DNA of 64,000 nucleotides from Cylindrobasidium torrendii FP15055 ss-10 (Eukaryota > Basidiomycota > Agaricomycetes > Agaricales > Physalacriaceae), in the NCBI GenBank assembly GCA_000934385.1, contig KN880536.1, positions 1-64,000 of the forward strand, written 5' to 3'. How positions within the stretch are numbered: position 1 is the stretch's first letter; each line of letters opens with the position of its first letter. A program made the position numbers and the translations under genes. Below the pieces are notes generated by a model. The model made no database searches. It saw nothing but the letters and a program-made list of their open reading frames with translations, and was not told the DNA's origin. Shown one piece after another: positions 12,348 through 25,119 of the stretch.

Positions 12348-13766
12348 ATGTCTTTTCGCGGATTATTTACCCGTGTGGGTGACGTTCGCCTACCTCTGAC
12401 TGCAATTCGCTAATTTTTCGCAGTTCAATCCCGGAGTCAACAGGGCTGGGGAAGGCGAAGGTGGAAATGGACCAGGCGAAGGCCAGGCGCAAGAGCCCAT
12501 GGAACGCGTGGAGAATGGCATCAATGTCCTCTTCGAGCTATTTACGCGCCTATCGGCCGACGTTGGCAACATCTCAGCCCATCTTGGATTGCCGCGGACT
12601 ACCCCCGCCGCCGCCGCCGCCGCCACTGCCGCTGCCGCCGGTGCTGGCGCGCCTCCTGCACCACCGCACGCGCCTCCTGCACCCAGACCTGAAGGAACCG
12701 GTGCCAACCAGAGACGAGGTGGCCACCGGGAGGTCGTTAGTGTCCAGGAAGCGGCCGAGATACGCGCGTTCCTTGCCCGGTATTGGGTTGGATCAGACGA
12801 AGGGAATCCTTTGTCCCCGTCCGACGAAGAGCTTGATGCTTTCCGCCAGGCAGGTAGCACCGTTGTGCCGCTGCAGACCCTCAAAGACATGACCTTCGAA
12901 GAGAACTACAAATCCGACTGGAATAAGGTGTTGGTCTCGCAGCTGACGCGCGAGCACATCTATCCTCTCTTGAACGCCAAATGTCCTCGGCCGGCACCTC
13001 AACTTCCTCGAACTTGGGATACATTCGATCGTGGCGAATTGGCTTATCGACGCAAACTCCAAGAGCGCATCAGAAAAGCAATCTTACACATATGGAAGAA
13101 GGAGACGTTGCGCCATGATGCGGCGGCACATCGCGCTAGGAATGCGAACGCAATGCAGATGCAATCTCGCACGAGGGTGAGCCCACATAAAATCAATTGT
13201 TCATCGACATCTGACCTAGTGTTCAGCTTTACAACGCTCGCCTATCCGTGGCTCAGAGTCTCCCTTATATGCGGGTTAACGGGGTGCGACTAGTCAAGCT
13301 CCTTGGCACCAACGGCATGTCTTCTGAAGAGGACGACCCCCACGACGATTCCACGGCATTGATCCGGTCACTCGACTGGAGGGCGCCGCAATGTGTGCCA
13401 TTTCTTCGTCATCTGGACACTGTGCATACAGCAAGACGAGCGTTCGGACGCCGCGGTATATTAGCCCACTTCGATGAATCGGACGCGGAAGAGGATATGG
13501 AAGTCGATGAGGGTGCAGTACCCGACGGACGTCGCTTCAAGCGTACTCGTAGACGTCGTGTCCCAGCGGCACCCATCGCATCTCACCGGAACGCAAAGCC
13601 CAATCCTGAAATGCCCCATAATTTGTACAATTGGGCGGTGATGCAAGAACGCCTTGGTGTGACAGAATACGATAGGGATACGTACATTAGACCAAGTGCC
13701 CCAGACCCCACGCTATTCGACATTAACTTCCCTCGACGCAATAACGCGGCGCCGCCCCCCGCATGA
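12348..13766 (+). CDS. Hypothetical protein, 439 residues, next to the right end of the transposon
   Basis: Exons 12348-12374, 12424-13176 and 13227-13766 join in phase into 439 residues. I do not recognise the family. The N-terminus starts MSFRGLFTR, followed by a Gly/Glu-rich patch, a short amphipathic stretch and a long poly-alanine/proline run (about residues 70-105). The middle is charged and helical. The C-terminal part has an acidic cluster (near ESDAEEDMEVDEG) followed directly by a basic one (KRTRRRR), which could act as a nuclear signal. It begins about 320 bases beyond the right inverted repeat. It may be a host gene or, if the repeat extends further right, a neighbour caught by the element. 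The first mini-exon is the least certain part. Confidence 0.6.
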
Positions 13767-16700
13767 TACTGATACCTCCTTGATCTGCCACACCCAATAT
13801 ATCATTATGCTTCCGTAACAACTAGTATTTTCTACTTATACACGTCAATTTTCTCCATAAACAATGGATGGAACTATAACGGCTTCCATATGTTGCTTGG
13901 ATGGCCATCACTGTGAAGCGCGCGTGCCGGGAGTTGTAGAGTCGACGTATCCAATCCCAGTCCGACCATCTAGCGTTATTTTTCAGGTATTTGTGCTTTC
14001 TTCAATGTAACGCGAGCTTGCTAACCCGATTCGAGCTTTCAGCTGTCCATTCGAAATTCCTCGCATCAAAACTACCACTAAGTTGCAGCGCTGCTCGTCT
14101 AGGACTTGATGCGTGATGAGGCGTCAGACCTACAAAGTACGACCAGCAATAACTCATTGACATCGCCACAGACGATCAATGAGAGAACTTCAACTTAGGC
14201 TGAGGAAAAGAAGACCACATTAAAACTTCACGCGATGAAGGTGTCGAAGATGGAGCCCTGAAGCTGGACAACCCTCTAAACCGGAATCGTTAAGAATTTC
14301 TAGTACAAGGTCGCTGAGGACAAGGCAGACAAGTCTGCTTCCTTCTTTTCGAGACCGCTCTCCTCACCTCCAGTTTCACTTTGGATGACCACACGTCGTT
14401 TGCGAAGCTCATCAACTCTCACGCACCAGCCAGTCTTCAAACCGTAATGCGAATTGGGACGTGATGAATAAGGGTATCTCCCGCCATACATGCCAACAGC
14501 CGTATGCTTAGTATTCTTTGCTTCATGCACTACTGCTGATAGACATTGCAGAAAAGAACAGCGGATATTACAATTTCAATGAAGAGTTCACAAAGAAGCT
14601 GCCGATCTTGACGCCTATTCATGGCCAATTTTGGTACGCAACCAACCAGAATGGGTTCTAGTGAGTAGCTGGCTGTGTGGATGTCAGAGTAAATGCAATT
14701 TGTTGTAGATTGGAGATGTTGGAGGAGAAGTATACAACAAGAACTGGAGGGCCAGCGCATCGACAGCACGCCAAAAACCAAGATGTATTCTTTGCTCTCG
14801 CTGATACCGCAGGTCATGCAGTAGGGAATTAGCAAGTTTCTTGTATCTCCCACTTTGCAGCACACTGAAAGCCATTTTACGGCTCAGCGCAAGCAACTGA
14901 CATCTCTGCGTAGGAATGCCATTCCTCACACATCCGCCAGATGTACCTGGCTCGTAACGCTTGGGCGTCTGGGTGCGGGATAGATGTTAGGGTGCCGCGC
15001 TTGTGCGCGCCTGGCGATCACGAGGAGGCTACGTCTCCCACGTACCATCATCAACGCACCGGTAGCGCGTCTTTCAAGTAGATCTCTCACACGACCTTGT
15101 GGCAGCCTGTGCTAGGGGGAAGGAGTAAAAAGAACTTGTCTAAATCAAGGTGCGTCGCGCTTTTCATGCTCAACAGGTCGTCTTTTTGAACCAATGAGCT
15201 TCCAATTGACATTTCTGATAGCCAACGTCGAGTTCTCTATCCGCTACTTGTGCCTACATAGTCTACCCACGACCTCGCAGAATGAAAGTCCCGACAAACG
15301 CGTCCAGGATGATGCTGCGCGCCCGGACAGCTCACAAGATGTTATGCCCAGTGCCCCAGAACTCCCTGTCATCTGCGTCTGATTTACATCGCTACGGATA
15401 CGTCCTCAATGCCCCCAGAGAGCGCTTCAGCGCGGCCGTAGTTATCAAGCAATGCCGCCGAGTGTTGGAGAAGGTCAATACATCATACAACCACAACTAT
15501 CGCGCCCAAAACAAGCAGCTCTTACTATCCTACAGCATCATCGTGTGAGCTCTATATTGCGTCTCGCGTTAGCCCTCCAACAGAACCTCTACAGTTGTCT
15601 GGCCCATGGTCACCAGCGCCACTACACTGTCAAGATGTACGGCCATCGCAAGAGATGCATAGCCACCGCTCATTTCTATACCGGCGACGAGAGCATTACA
15701 TGGTCGTGGAACCCCAATCCAATGCGTCAAACACACTACATCGACCCCGCCCACCTCCCGTCAGGGTGGAGACTAACCAAAGTCGTTTACTAATATCCAA
15801 CTGCTCCGTCCTTGCTAAGTTACGAGTCTCTATCGTTGTAGTCTGTCTTGCTGTATTTCTTGGAATTTGATTGCTATATACTGCTATGTTTGCCACCGAT
15901 TTGCTGAACAGCATAAGTACCTATTCCCGATATACCGGCATCTGAGTCAAGGCGCCCGGCAATCAGGACTGCCAAATGCCCGCAATCCTGGAGTCTGGCG
16001 TCGCCGGCCTGCAGTCGCAATCCAGGCCTCTGACTGTCTGGATTCGGACATCGGGCAGTCCTGATTCGGACGTCTGGCAGTCTGGATCCAGACCCCCGGC
16101 GGCATATTATCTGCGTGAAAAGTTGAAATTTAGAAATTGTAATAACTTATAGATTTGGCCTCATTTTGGCGGCGCGAATACTGCGTGACAACTATTGCAC
16201 AACTAGGACATTTCGCCTCGTTGTCGACGCGTTGTTGCGAGATAAAAAGTCTTCAAATAGCCGAAGTTATTAGGCCCTTCTAAAGTTATGAAATTGTTAG
16301 TTTTGTAAAACTTTCATGGCTGTGGAAACTATTCATCAACAACAAATTTTACTTTCAGTTTCTGCTGTACAAAAGCACGATAAAATCCACCAAAAATTTC
16401 TAACTTTACGGCCAATATTGCAAGTAGAAAAATTGAACAGTTCCAGCCACTTTGGTGGGGTGAAAACTTGCTCAAAAGTCTTTGTTCTTGATGGGGTTTC
16501 CCCCTTATTTGGCAACATAAAATTTTGATTTTTTTGGCCAGTATTGCGCCTACTTTTAGGGCCGGGGAATCGGCCCGAAATATTGAACTATTAGGGGAGT
16601 TTTATAGGCCTTTTTTCAAATCTAAAACAAGCATCGGTCCGTGGTGAGACAATTCGTCTCGTAATGGTTTGCCTTGCGGCAATGGTCCATCAATTGATGG

Positions 16701-17865
16701 CATCATCAATGCACGTGACGATGCTGATATCACGGGCGACCCGCAAAGCGCCACACGCGAATTGCGGACGAAAGTCGCTTGGATGGTAGATACTTTCTTA
16801 GCCATATAAATATCACCTTTACTTTCGCTAGGATTCCTAGAGCTTGTGTGCTAACAATTTTTACGCTGGACACCGTGAAGAGGTTGCTGAAATCGGAATA
16901 TGGTTGCATAAAAAAAGAGCTGCTGCAGTCGCCAGTGAAAAAAGGCGAACCAATTGATGCGAAAGATTGTCTCTGGTTGACGAAACAGCTAGCCTTGGCA
17001 AAGGCCTCCGCTATCCCCTTTGAATTTTGCTTTGCGAGGTCGACGTAGTAAAGTCTGAGAGTAGTCGTGCAGGTTGCCAGTCTGAGTATGTGATGCCCAC
17101 TACGTACATACGCATGTACGTGTAAGCGCTTGGTATTACATGCATAGCCCATGTCGAATTTGTGTAGGCTGTAGCCTCGGTCCTTATCAGGTAGGCATCC
17201 TGTCCGGCGCCCTATTACTCTCAGTCTGTCACTCAGGTGGTGATGGCTTGTTGGAATTCTGGACCTTGCTGAGGCCTACATAGTTGGGAGCACCTACGGA
17301 CAGTATACGGAGAAAGTGGCAGGAGACCGATGGCGGAGAAACGGCAACATAAGGGGAAAGACGAGCTCGACGTGCACATTGCACACGATTGCCTCATCCA
17401 GTCCCAATCAAGAAGGGTGGAGGCAGTCAGCGGGTGGGAAGAGCCGTTGCGGAGTGTTTTTTTGCGAACGATCCCCAGAAACCGTGTGTATTGTAGCCGC
17501 GTGATAAGCAAAATTGCTCCGAACGAAGCCTGAACGAAGCAGAGCGCTTTGAATGCGTGCCTCGTGCAGGGTCGAAGGGAGAGAAGAAAGGAAATTTTCA
17601 ACTTTTGTTTGTTTTATCGTAGGTTAGGGAAAGAGGAAGCCCAAAAAAAGCAGCCGCGCGGTGGACAGGCCTCAAAAGGGCGGGGCGGTGGCAGGTGGGT
17701 TGCGACGAGGCTTGTTCTGATGCTCTGGCCCGATCTAATTACTATTCTCGGATGGCCGGCGCGCAAAGAAATCCGGCACACCGCCTCTCTCCCTTTTACC
17801 ATCACCATCAACACCCGCTTGTTTTCGTTCGCAGTGCCGTGGTCGGTGCTGCGTTATGCCTGGCA
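13767..17865. other. Gene-poor 4.1 kb stretch
   Basis: Only short overlapping frames on both strands with no recognisable protein. 15950-16105 is a repetitive patch (listed separately). 16100-16660 is unusually AT-rich for this window with runs of T and A. The segment just before 17866 is pyrimidine-rich, as expected for a promoter or 5' untranslated region of IRE1. The stretch looks like decayed repeat or intergenic DNA. Confidence 0.4.
15950..16105. repeat. Imperfect short tandem repeats
   Basis: Variants of the motifs tctggcagtctggat, gattcggac and gggcagtcctgattcgga recur several times within about 150 bases. They also contain partly palindromic pieces such as ccaggcc/ggcctg. No coding potential seen. 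Could be a minisatellite or the end of a repeat element. Confidence 0.45.
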
Positions 17866-20800
17866 ATGACGCCGCTTTATGTCGCCGCTTTACTTCTGCC
17901 GCTCTCACTGGCCTTTGGTGAAATCATTACCGCGCAGCGAAGGGATCTCGCGCGTCCGACACACACTCTCCTCAGCACACACGGCGTCCCGCTCTCGTCT
18001 CCAAAACAACGAATCCGTCACGAACAGCAATTGGATGCCGAGCTGCTCGACATTGTGCTTGTCGCCTCCGTGGATGGCAAATTCCATGCGATGAACCGAA
18101 AAACTGGACAGACCCTATGGTCTATGGGCGGCACAGCAGCGTCTACAACACAGTCGGGCGCATCCATCGTTCCCTCTACGCTTGGTCCTCTAGTGCGCAC
18201 GGTCCATCCCGAGTTCGACCCCGACCTGGCGGATGAGCTGCATCAAGAGACATACATCATTGAGCCGCAGTCCGGGGATATTTACGTGATGGCGACGCCC
18301 GACAGTCCGCTTCTGCGTTTCCCATTCTCGATGCCCGAGTTGGTGGATATATCCCCGTTCAGCTTCCCGGACCGCGAAGATCGGCGCGTGTTCGTCGGCC
18401 GCAAGGAGACATCACTCGTCCTCCTCGAACTCGAAACAGGCCGCATCAAAGCGACCTTGAACTCGGAATGCCCCTGGGACCCGTTTGAAGACTTTCAAGA
18501 CGACCCCGACTATGTGGACTTGGATGAGCTCGAAGGCTCCAAGCCGAAGCCGAAGCCTCCCACTGAAATCTTTATTGGGCGCACCGGTATGTGGTGTTGT
18601 TTTTGATGATCAATATCTGTTGCTCACTTGACGCGGAAGACTATCATATCTCTATTTACACTCGACCGAAGCCCGGGCTGCCTCCACCGCCAGCCCAAAA
18701 TCTCTCCTTTTCCGCTTACGGGCCAAACAACCAGGACAACATTGACCAGTCCAACTACCACCGCACTCCTGACAACGCGTACATCCAAGGCCTCCCAAAC
18801 GGCAACATCATGTCCTTCAAGGCGGCGGACGCCGCACCGCTTCTATGGATGCGCCAGTTTTCGAGCCCAGTGTGCGTCTTGGCTTTTCATCCCCATTTTT
18901 TTATTCATCAATTTTCTCCTAGTGTCGCTGTCTTCGATGTCCTCCAGAAGCCTTCCCCTCATGCCCATGGCTCGCATACATTTGCACTTCTGCAACCGCG
19001 GCCTGGCTTGCAGGATATCTTACCTTCGATGGATATGGACAAGGCCCTCGAAAACCTTCCCAACTCTCAGAACGCGTTTGTCGGCATGGTTGAAGAGACA
19101 GGCAGTTTGTTCGCCATGAGTCCGCTTCGCTACCCGCTTGTCGCCTTCGGTGATTCCCACACCGCGCCGAGGCGCTTCCTAGATCCTCCCCCGCTCCCCG
19201 ACGACATTGACGACATTACGCGGATACGCAAGCAGATGGAGCGCGAGAAAGAGCGCGAGCGCCTGTTCTCGAACGACGGCTGCTACGCTGGCTCATCTGA
19301 GCGGCGCTGTCTTATTGGAATTCGCCCGCTCGAGGGTGGTGATGGCGAGGGCCCGGAAAGCAGACTCCGTCGGCTCCTCAATGGAGCACCGTCACCGTTC
19401 CCGCAGCTGCCGCCTGCCGAGGATGACAATGACACCAAGCGAGCACCCTCCAGACATACCGAACCGGCGGACGAGCTTCGCAGGCCCGAACCCAGTACCC
19501 ATACCCGGAAATGGCTCATCGACGCCTTTCTTCTTACGGCATTTGGTGCATTCACTGTCTGGTTTGGACTCTCAATGATGAAAAACTTTGCCAAGGGTTC
19601 AGGGTCTGTCGCCATCCCGTCCGCCTCGGAGACATCCAAACTCGAGCCTGTTCATATCGCTGAGACCGGTTCATCGGAACCAGTCGAGCAGCTGCCTACC
19701 CCGCAGCTGACGCCTGGAAGCGAATCCTTGCCTGCTGTTCTGGACGAGCCCGCGAAGCCTGTACCTACCCAAGCGCCAGAAACTGACAACGAGGAAGGGG
19801 AACGCTCCGAGGTTGATCCAACCACGACTCCCAAGAAGAAGGTCAGACGTGGTAATCGTGGAGGTGCCGGAAAGAAGAAGAAGGCTGCTGCGGTGGTTGT
19901 TGATGAGCCGACAGTCTCACCGTCGTCTTCCCTGGTCATCGAGTCCAAGCCTATCGTCACGACACCTTCATTGGTAGTTTCGGAGACGATTCTCGGTAAA
20001 TATCATTCCTGCATTGTCTTGACTTGTTCTGACCGTCTTAGGCTTTGGGTCGCATGGTACCGTTGTATTCCAAGGTTCACTCCAAGGACGAGCTGTTGCC
20101 GTCAAGCGTCTCTTGCAGGACTTCGTCACACTGGCTGCTCGTGAAGTTAGCATCCTACAAGACTCGGACGACCACCCGAACGTCATCCGTTACTATTACC
20201 AGGAGGCACATTCGAACTTCCTCTACATCGCCCTTGAGCTTTGTCCATGCTCACTCGCCGACATCATCGAGACGCCTGACCGCGAGGCCGTTCGGCCCCT
20301 GGCCATTGCATTCGAACCTAAGAAGGCACTTGGGCAGCTCACCGGTGGTCTCCGGCATCTCCATGCGCTCAAGCTTGTGCATCGTGATATCAAGCCGCAG
20401 AACATCCTCGTCTCCAGCACAGGCAAAATGCTGATTTCCGACTTTGGTCTGTGCAAGCGCCTGGATGTCGACCAGACCAGTTTCTTGCCTACGGCGAATG
20501 GTGCGATGGGTGCTGGCACGGTCGGATGGCGTGCTCCAGAAATTCTGCGCGGTGAAGTCAAGTTGGACGAGATCAACGACGAAGGCTCTATTGGAAGCTC
20601 GAGAGGTAGCGGGGGTACAGTCACTGGTGGCAGTACGGGTAGCGTTGGATCTGGGGGCCCTGTCACTGGCAAACCGACGCGCTTGACGAAGAGTGTGGAT
20701 ATCTTCGCGCTTGGGTGTCTCTTCTATTATGTGCTGTCGAATGGTGGACATCCGTTCGGCGATAGGTACGAGCGGGAGATGAATATCCTAAAAAATGAGA

Positions 20801-21443
20801 AGAACCTGGAGGCGCTGGAGAGGTTCGGTGAAGAGGGTAGCGAGGCTGGCCACTTGATCGAGGCGATGTTGGACCCCGAGGCGAGGGAAAGGTGCGTGTC
20901 ATTCTTGAGTCAAGCCTTGGAGATGCTAACGCGATTATAGACCGGACACAACGAGCTGCCTTGTCCATCCGTTCTTCTGGAATCCTGGTCGTCGTTTGAA
21001 CTTCCTGCAAGATGCGTCTGATAGGTTCGAGGTTATGTGCCGCGATCCAAAGGATGCGAATCTTTTAAGCTTGGAGAAGGGGGCGCAGAAGATCGTCGGG
21101 AACGACTGGCATTCAAGGCTGGATAAGATCTTCATCGAGAACTTGGGCAAGTTTAGGAAGTACGACGGGAAGAGCGTGCAGGATTTGTTGAGGGCGTTGA
21201 GAAATAAGGTGTGTGTCTTTTTTGTCTGTCATGTGCAGCACTGACGGTTTCCCCCAGAAACATCATTATCAGGATCTGCCTGAAAGCGTTCGGCGCCATC
21301 TGGGATCGATGCCGGAGGGGTATCTTGCGTACTTTACGCGTCGGTATCCACATTTGGTGATGCACGTCCACCGAGTGATTGGTGAGACGAGCTTGCGCAC
21401 GGAGTCGATGTTTAGGTCTTACTACGAGTTGGCTGAGGCGTAG
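17866..21443 (+). CDS. IRE1: IRE1: ER stress sensor kinase/endoribonuclease
   Basis: Exons 17866-18586, 18640-18871, 18923-19995, 20042-20891, 20941-21208 and 21258-21443 join in phase into 1109 residues. A signal peptide (MTPLYVAALLLPLSLAFG) is followed by a luminal beta-propeller-like sensor domain. One TM helix lies at about 513-533, then an acidic/basic linker. The kinase domain (about 676-960) has a Gly-rich loop (GFGSHG), the VAVK lysine, HRDIKPQN near 788 and DFG near 808. The C-terminal KEN RNase domain has Y1033, R1046, N1047 and H1051, with the same spacing as the catalytic residues of yeast Ire1 (Y1043, R1056, N1057, H1061). In the unfolded protein response it senses misfolded ER proteins, oligomerises and splices the HAC1/XBP1-type mRNA. 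A Gly/Ser-rich insert sits in the kinase after the WRAPEIL motif. The in-frame ATG at 17752 would place 38 residues before the signal peptide, so 17866 is preferred. Confidence 0.95.
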
Positions 21444-22029
21444 TTGTATGTAGAAGGGCTGTCGTGTGTGTGTTTATTTGCTTGCTATCGTGTTGACTGT
21501 CTCATTGGGACCCCCTCATACTTACTTGCGTTACTGACACCCGCGGCTTCGTTGGGGTAGTAGTAGTTTCTTGAAGCTGTATTCTCATGTATACTTTATG
21601 GACTGGGATTGGAATTAAATAAACTATGCGATTTTGTTTTATGCTCATTAAATCTGAAGGGGACATGCATAAATCAGCGATTTCGATTGGGTCTCAAGAT
21701 GTGATTAAATGTCGTTTATAAGGCGCGGTATGTTTGTCTCCCACTGGCAGGTCAAGCGGCAGTAGACGGATTGGAGTGACTTCCGGTGTGTGCGGCGATG
21801 GTGGCTTCATGCTACAGGGTGGATTTGCCAGCCTGCGCATGTGTATATACCCCCAAAGATCTCGTGATAATGTAGCATTTATTGGAAGCGAAAGCTCAAG
21901 TGTTCTTCGCCAATCTATTGATTGTCCGTAATATTGCATACAGAACGACTCAACCGTCATTTCTGATATGACCTTTCAAGTCCTCTGAGCTCTGCGTGAT
22001 AATTGATTAAAATCATGTCGGCGATCGCC
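21444..22029. other. Intergenic region downstream of IRE1
   Basis: No convincing gene. AT-rich segments near 21600-21720 probably hold the IRE1 polyadenylation region. Confidence 0.5.
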
Positions 22030-22204
22030 GCTGACACATCCTGAAGGGACTTTTAAGTTTTGACTGCTTTAGGACAATGTCTGGTCACGGGACCAGAGCG
22101 ATCGTGGGACCAACGCAGGCGGCAGCGCCTATGATCGCACGTTTCGTTAGCTTCTTACCACAACCACCACAACCTTTCGACATCTGGCTGCGCCGTTGTA
22201 AAAT
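22030..22204 (+). promoter_or_regulatory. Promoter block conserved with that of znf-B
   Basis: About 175 bases directly upstream of the znf-A start match the upstream region of znf-B (36633-36815, other strand) closely. Shared pieces include gctgacacatcct, aggacaatgtctggtcac followed by gggacc, and a purine/pyrimidine-rich CCACCACC tract just before the ATG. The conservation of noncoding sequence marks a recent duplication or retained regulatory sites. Confidence 0.6.
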
Positions 22205-23948
22205 ATGCCAGCAGTACGTTCATGAGCATTGAGGACGCTTCTATTGCTGACGCAGACCTCTCTAGCACGGTACCTCGAACAAGACGGCGACGACGGGGAA
22301 AGACTCCTTCAAATGCAAAGATTGTGTATACGCATCCGAGACGCGCAAGAGTGACGTGCTCCGTCACTACAAACAGGTGCATGCTACCGGCAAGGCGAAG
22401 AGAGACATGTTGGTTTCCGTTTTCCTTTAATATGAGCGCATATTGACCTGGGTCATATAGGTCCTACATTTGCAACAACGACAACTGTGGCAAGGAGTTT
22501 ATACAGAGGAGCAACGCAGAAACCCATGCAATCATTCAGTGCGTATTGCCAAGCTACCATCTTCATTCCACTTTAACCGTTCTCAGCACTGGAGAGAAGC
22601 CTTTCACCTGTAAAATTTGCAAGACAAGTTTCGTTGACAAATCGCCTCTCTCGAAGCCATGTTTGGTTGCCAACGTCAACGGAACCGTCAAGCACTCAAT
22701 GTTGAAGACATTCGACAAAGCCGCATTCATGAGGAAGCATGCAGCAGTCTATAATAAAATTACCCCTCCCGTGCGTGATGCGACAGAGGAGGAGAAGCAA
22801 GTATGGGTGGTGCGTGGCATGCCTCGTGGACCGTTCTTTGTCGCTGAGTTTCGTTTCGCTTAGGTCTTGATTCCTGTCAAAAACGAGTCGGTCAAGCCCA
22901 TTGAAAGGGCCGTTCCAAAGAAGAAGAAGGCTGCTGGCAAGGCTTCAAGATCGAAGAAAGGGCGGAAGGAAGAGGACGTCGAGTCTGAAGATGGCTGTGA
23001 TGGTCTTGAGGCTTTGTTTTACGAGGACGATATCGAGGATGTTCAATCTGAGCCTCTGATTTCCGTTGACAATACGACGCGTATCGTGGCTAGGGAGGCT
23101 TCTCCGGGGACCGAGGTGCGTGATATTCACGGCAGGCTGGCAACTTCTATTGACACTTCATTTAGAACGAAATCCCTCCTCAACAAATCCGCGCCGCAGA
23201 GGACATCCCTTTCAACAACAACTTTGACATTCCCGGACGTACTTTCTATAACGATCAGCACTTCAACCAGCCTACCTCTCGCGGAGTCTATGATGTCCTG
23301 TCCAACATGGATCACCTACGCACTGGAACGTACTATCCCATGGATTCATTTATGCCCTCTGAAGGAATTCTCGAAAGTCGCAGCCCATCTCCACCACCGG
23401 TTTCTTACACAGAGTCATTCGAACGCGCCAAGATTTACGGCCAGCCTGGTGCGGACGACATCGAGGCCGCCATGATTCTCCTCGATTTTGCGACCACAAT
23501 GAACGTGACTGCGTCCTCGGAAAGCTATTACGGTGATGACGATGTCGAGGAAGCCGCGAAGGGCCTCCTCGAGCTTGCGGCTGGGACACCACTACCAGTG
23601 CGCGCGCTGGACACCACGCCTGTTACTTCTGTAGGAGGGTCCTCCCTCGAGAGCCTATCCTCGGTCTCTTTCGAGGGCCACTACGACTCGGAGATGGTTG
23701 AGGCTGCTATGATCCTCGTTCAGCTTGGCTTTGGCAGTCGCCGCGAGTTGGGCTCGGACAGTCGTGCTGGAACTCCAAGCACTGTGGTAGGAGCACCATC
23801 TCCCGCTGAGACTCAGACGTCCACCATAGCTGTCGGATCTCGAGCGGTCTCGGCAGATGGTGAACGATACGACTCTGTGTGCCCGGCGCACTGCAAGGGA
23901 TGCGAGAACTTGAAGAGGGATGAGCTGGAGTTCGCAGGAAAAGCTTGA
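22205..23948 (+). CDS. C2H2 zinc-finger protein, family member A (znf-A)
   Basis: Exons 22205-22213, 22266-22408, 22461-22538, 22587-22809, 22864-23115 and 23166-23948 give 495 residues. Finger 1 uses C20/C23/H37/H42, finger 2 C55/C60/H73/H77, and a linker TGEKPF leads to a third half-finger CKIC (85-88) whose histidines are replaced by the family segment KPCLVANVN. Next comes a conserved module ending PPVRDATEEEKQVWVV, a Lys-rich probable nuclear signal (KKKKAAGKASRSKKGRK), and a long acidic, Ser/Thr/Pro-rich tail. The tail ends in a second Cys motif, CPAHCKGCE. The same layout recurs in znf-B and partly in znf-C, with an identical 78-base third exon. Likely a DNA-binding regulator; no target can be inferred. 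Family name not known to me. Confidence 0.8.
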
Positions 23949-25119
23949 TGGAGGAGAGAAATGTATGTATGCATAAAGGAATCGAACACGATACCAAGTG
24001 TTGGTGTCAAAAGATTGTAGGTAAATTTAGATTCATTATTCAGTTATTAGTTATATCATCGCGTTCGGCACACATAAATTCACGACCTTTACGACCTCAA
24101 CCTCAGCTGCGTACGCCTTGCTCTGCACTCCTAGCAAATAGAGCACTTCTCAGTATAGCAAGTGGCTCTGCCTAGTATACTCAGTAAAGCGACACGAGAT
24201 ACTATCGTAGACGCTACCACTTGCATCGAAGACAGACAACGACGCCACTCTTAAGCTCTACATCATACGCAAGGATACATTGCTCAATTGGTTCAGGACG
24301 GTGCTAAATTCATAGCATTGACATTGTATGTGCAAAGCTGGATATAGCATCTCAAAGCTACGCAGCGAGACGTTTGAGTGATTGGTACTCCTACTTCTCT
24401 TAGGCCAGTAGACAGCTGGGATCCCTTATATCTTGAGGAAGCTAAAAGAAACCTAGAATAACAAAGGACGGAATGGCAGGGGACGAGGTTGTTGCTATCT
24501 TTCAAGTTTATCATCAAATCACCACATGGCGGTCACCAAGGAAAGAGTGTCTACAATTAAAAGAGACATTGCAGGCCCAGGCCCTGGTAATTGGCAAAGC
24601 GATTTCATTGGCTGGGCAATCAGGAGAGCAACGACGTTTAACCTTCATAGCCAAAGAAGGAACAAAGTCAGTGTACACAAGGATCATGTGCTTCGCCATA
24701 TTAATTGGACGCCGTCAATGTGTTCGCTGAAATGGCATCACAGACTTTCAATGCAGTCGGAGGGATGTCGGAGTAGTCTTGGAGAGAAAAGCGGAAACTG
24801 GTTTGCGCCCGACGTCGCCGCCACGCAAAGACGTACATACGTGCCTGACAATTGATTGCCTTCTGATCGGAGCGGCCGACCTGTTCCCTTTGCTTCGTTC
24901 CACTATCTTCTCCTCATCGTTGCTGTGCACGGCCAGCACATGTTTTAACGACCTCGGACCCCCGTCATTGGCCTCACGATAATGTGCGCAATATGCCTGG
25001 ACGCAAGACAAGAGATTAATTGCAAATCACAGACGACCTGCGAACACCACCTTCGTTAGACATACCCACGACCTTAATCACCCGTTCGGACGCGTCGTTC
25101 AATAACATCAAAATATACA
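23949..25119. other. Intergenic; 3' flank of znf-A shared with znf-B
   Basis: The first 150 bases resemble the region downstream of znf-B (34500-34680 reversed), including ataccaagtgttggtgt and aattcacgacctttacgacc. No gene is supported in the remainder. Confidence 0.5.

Noticed and set aside
12390..12890. Minus-strand 166-residue frame rich in Ser and Ala
   Set aside because: It is the antisense of the GCC/GCG-rich poly-alanine region of the 439-residue gene.
14300..15900. Several 60-110 residue frames on both strands
   Set aside because: No splice-linked continuation, no domain and no biased composition; consistent with chance.
16602..17152. Short frames around a region with some coding-like texture
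   Set aside because: No recognisable protein, overlapping frames in both directions and no exon chain could be built.
19652..19960. Minus-strand 102-residue Ser/Gly-rich frame
   Set aside because: Antisense to the low-complexity linker of IRE1.
24240..24310. Possible tRNA (ggttcagga near gctcaattggt)
   Set aside because: The B-box does not fit the consensus and no cloverleaf stems could be paired.
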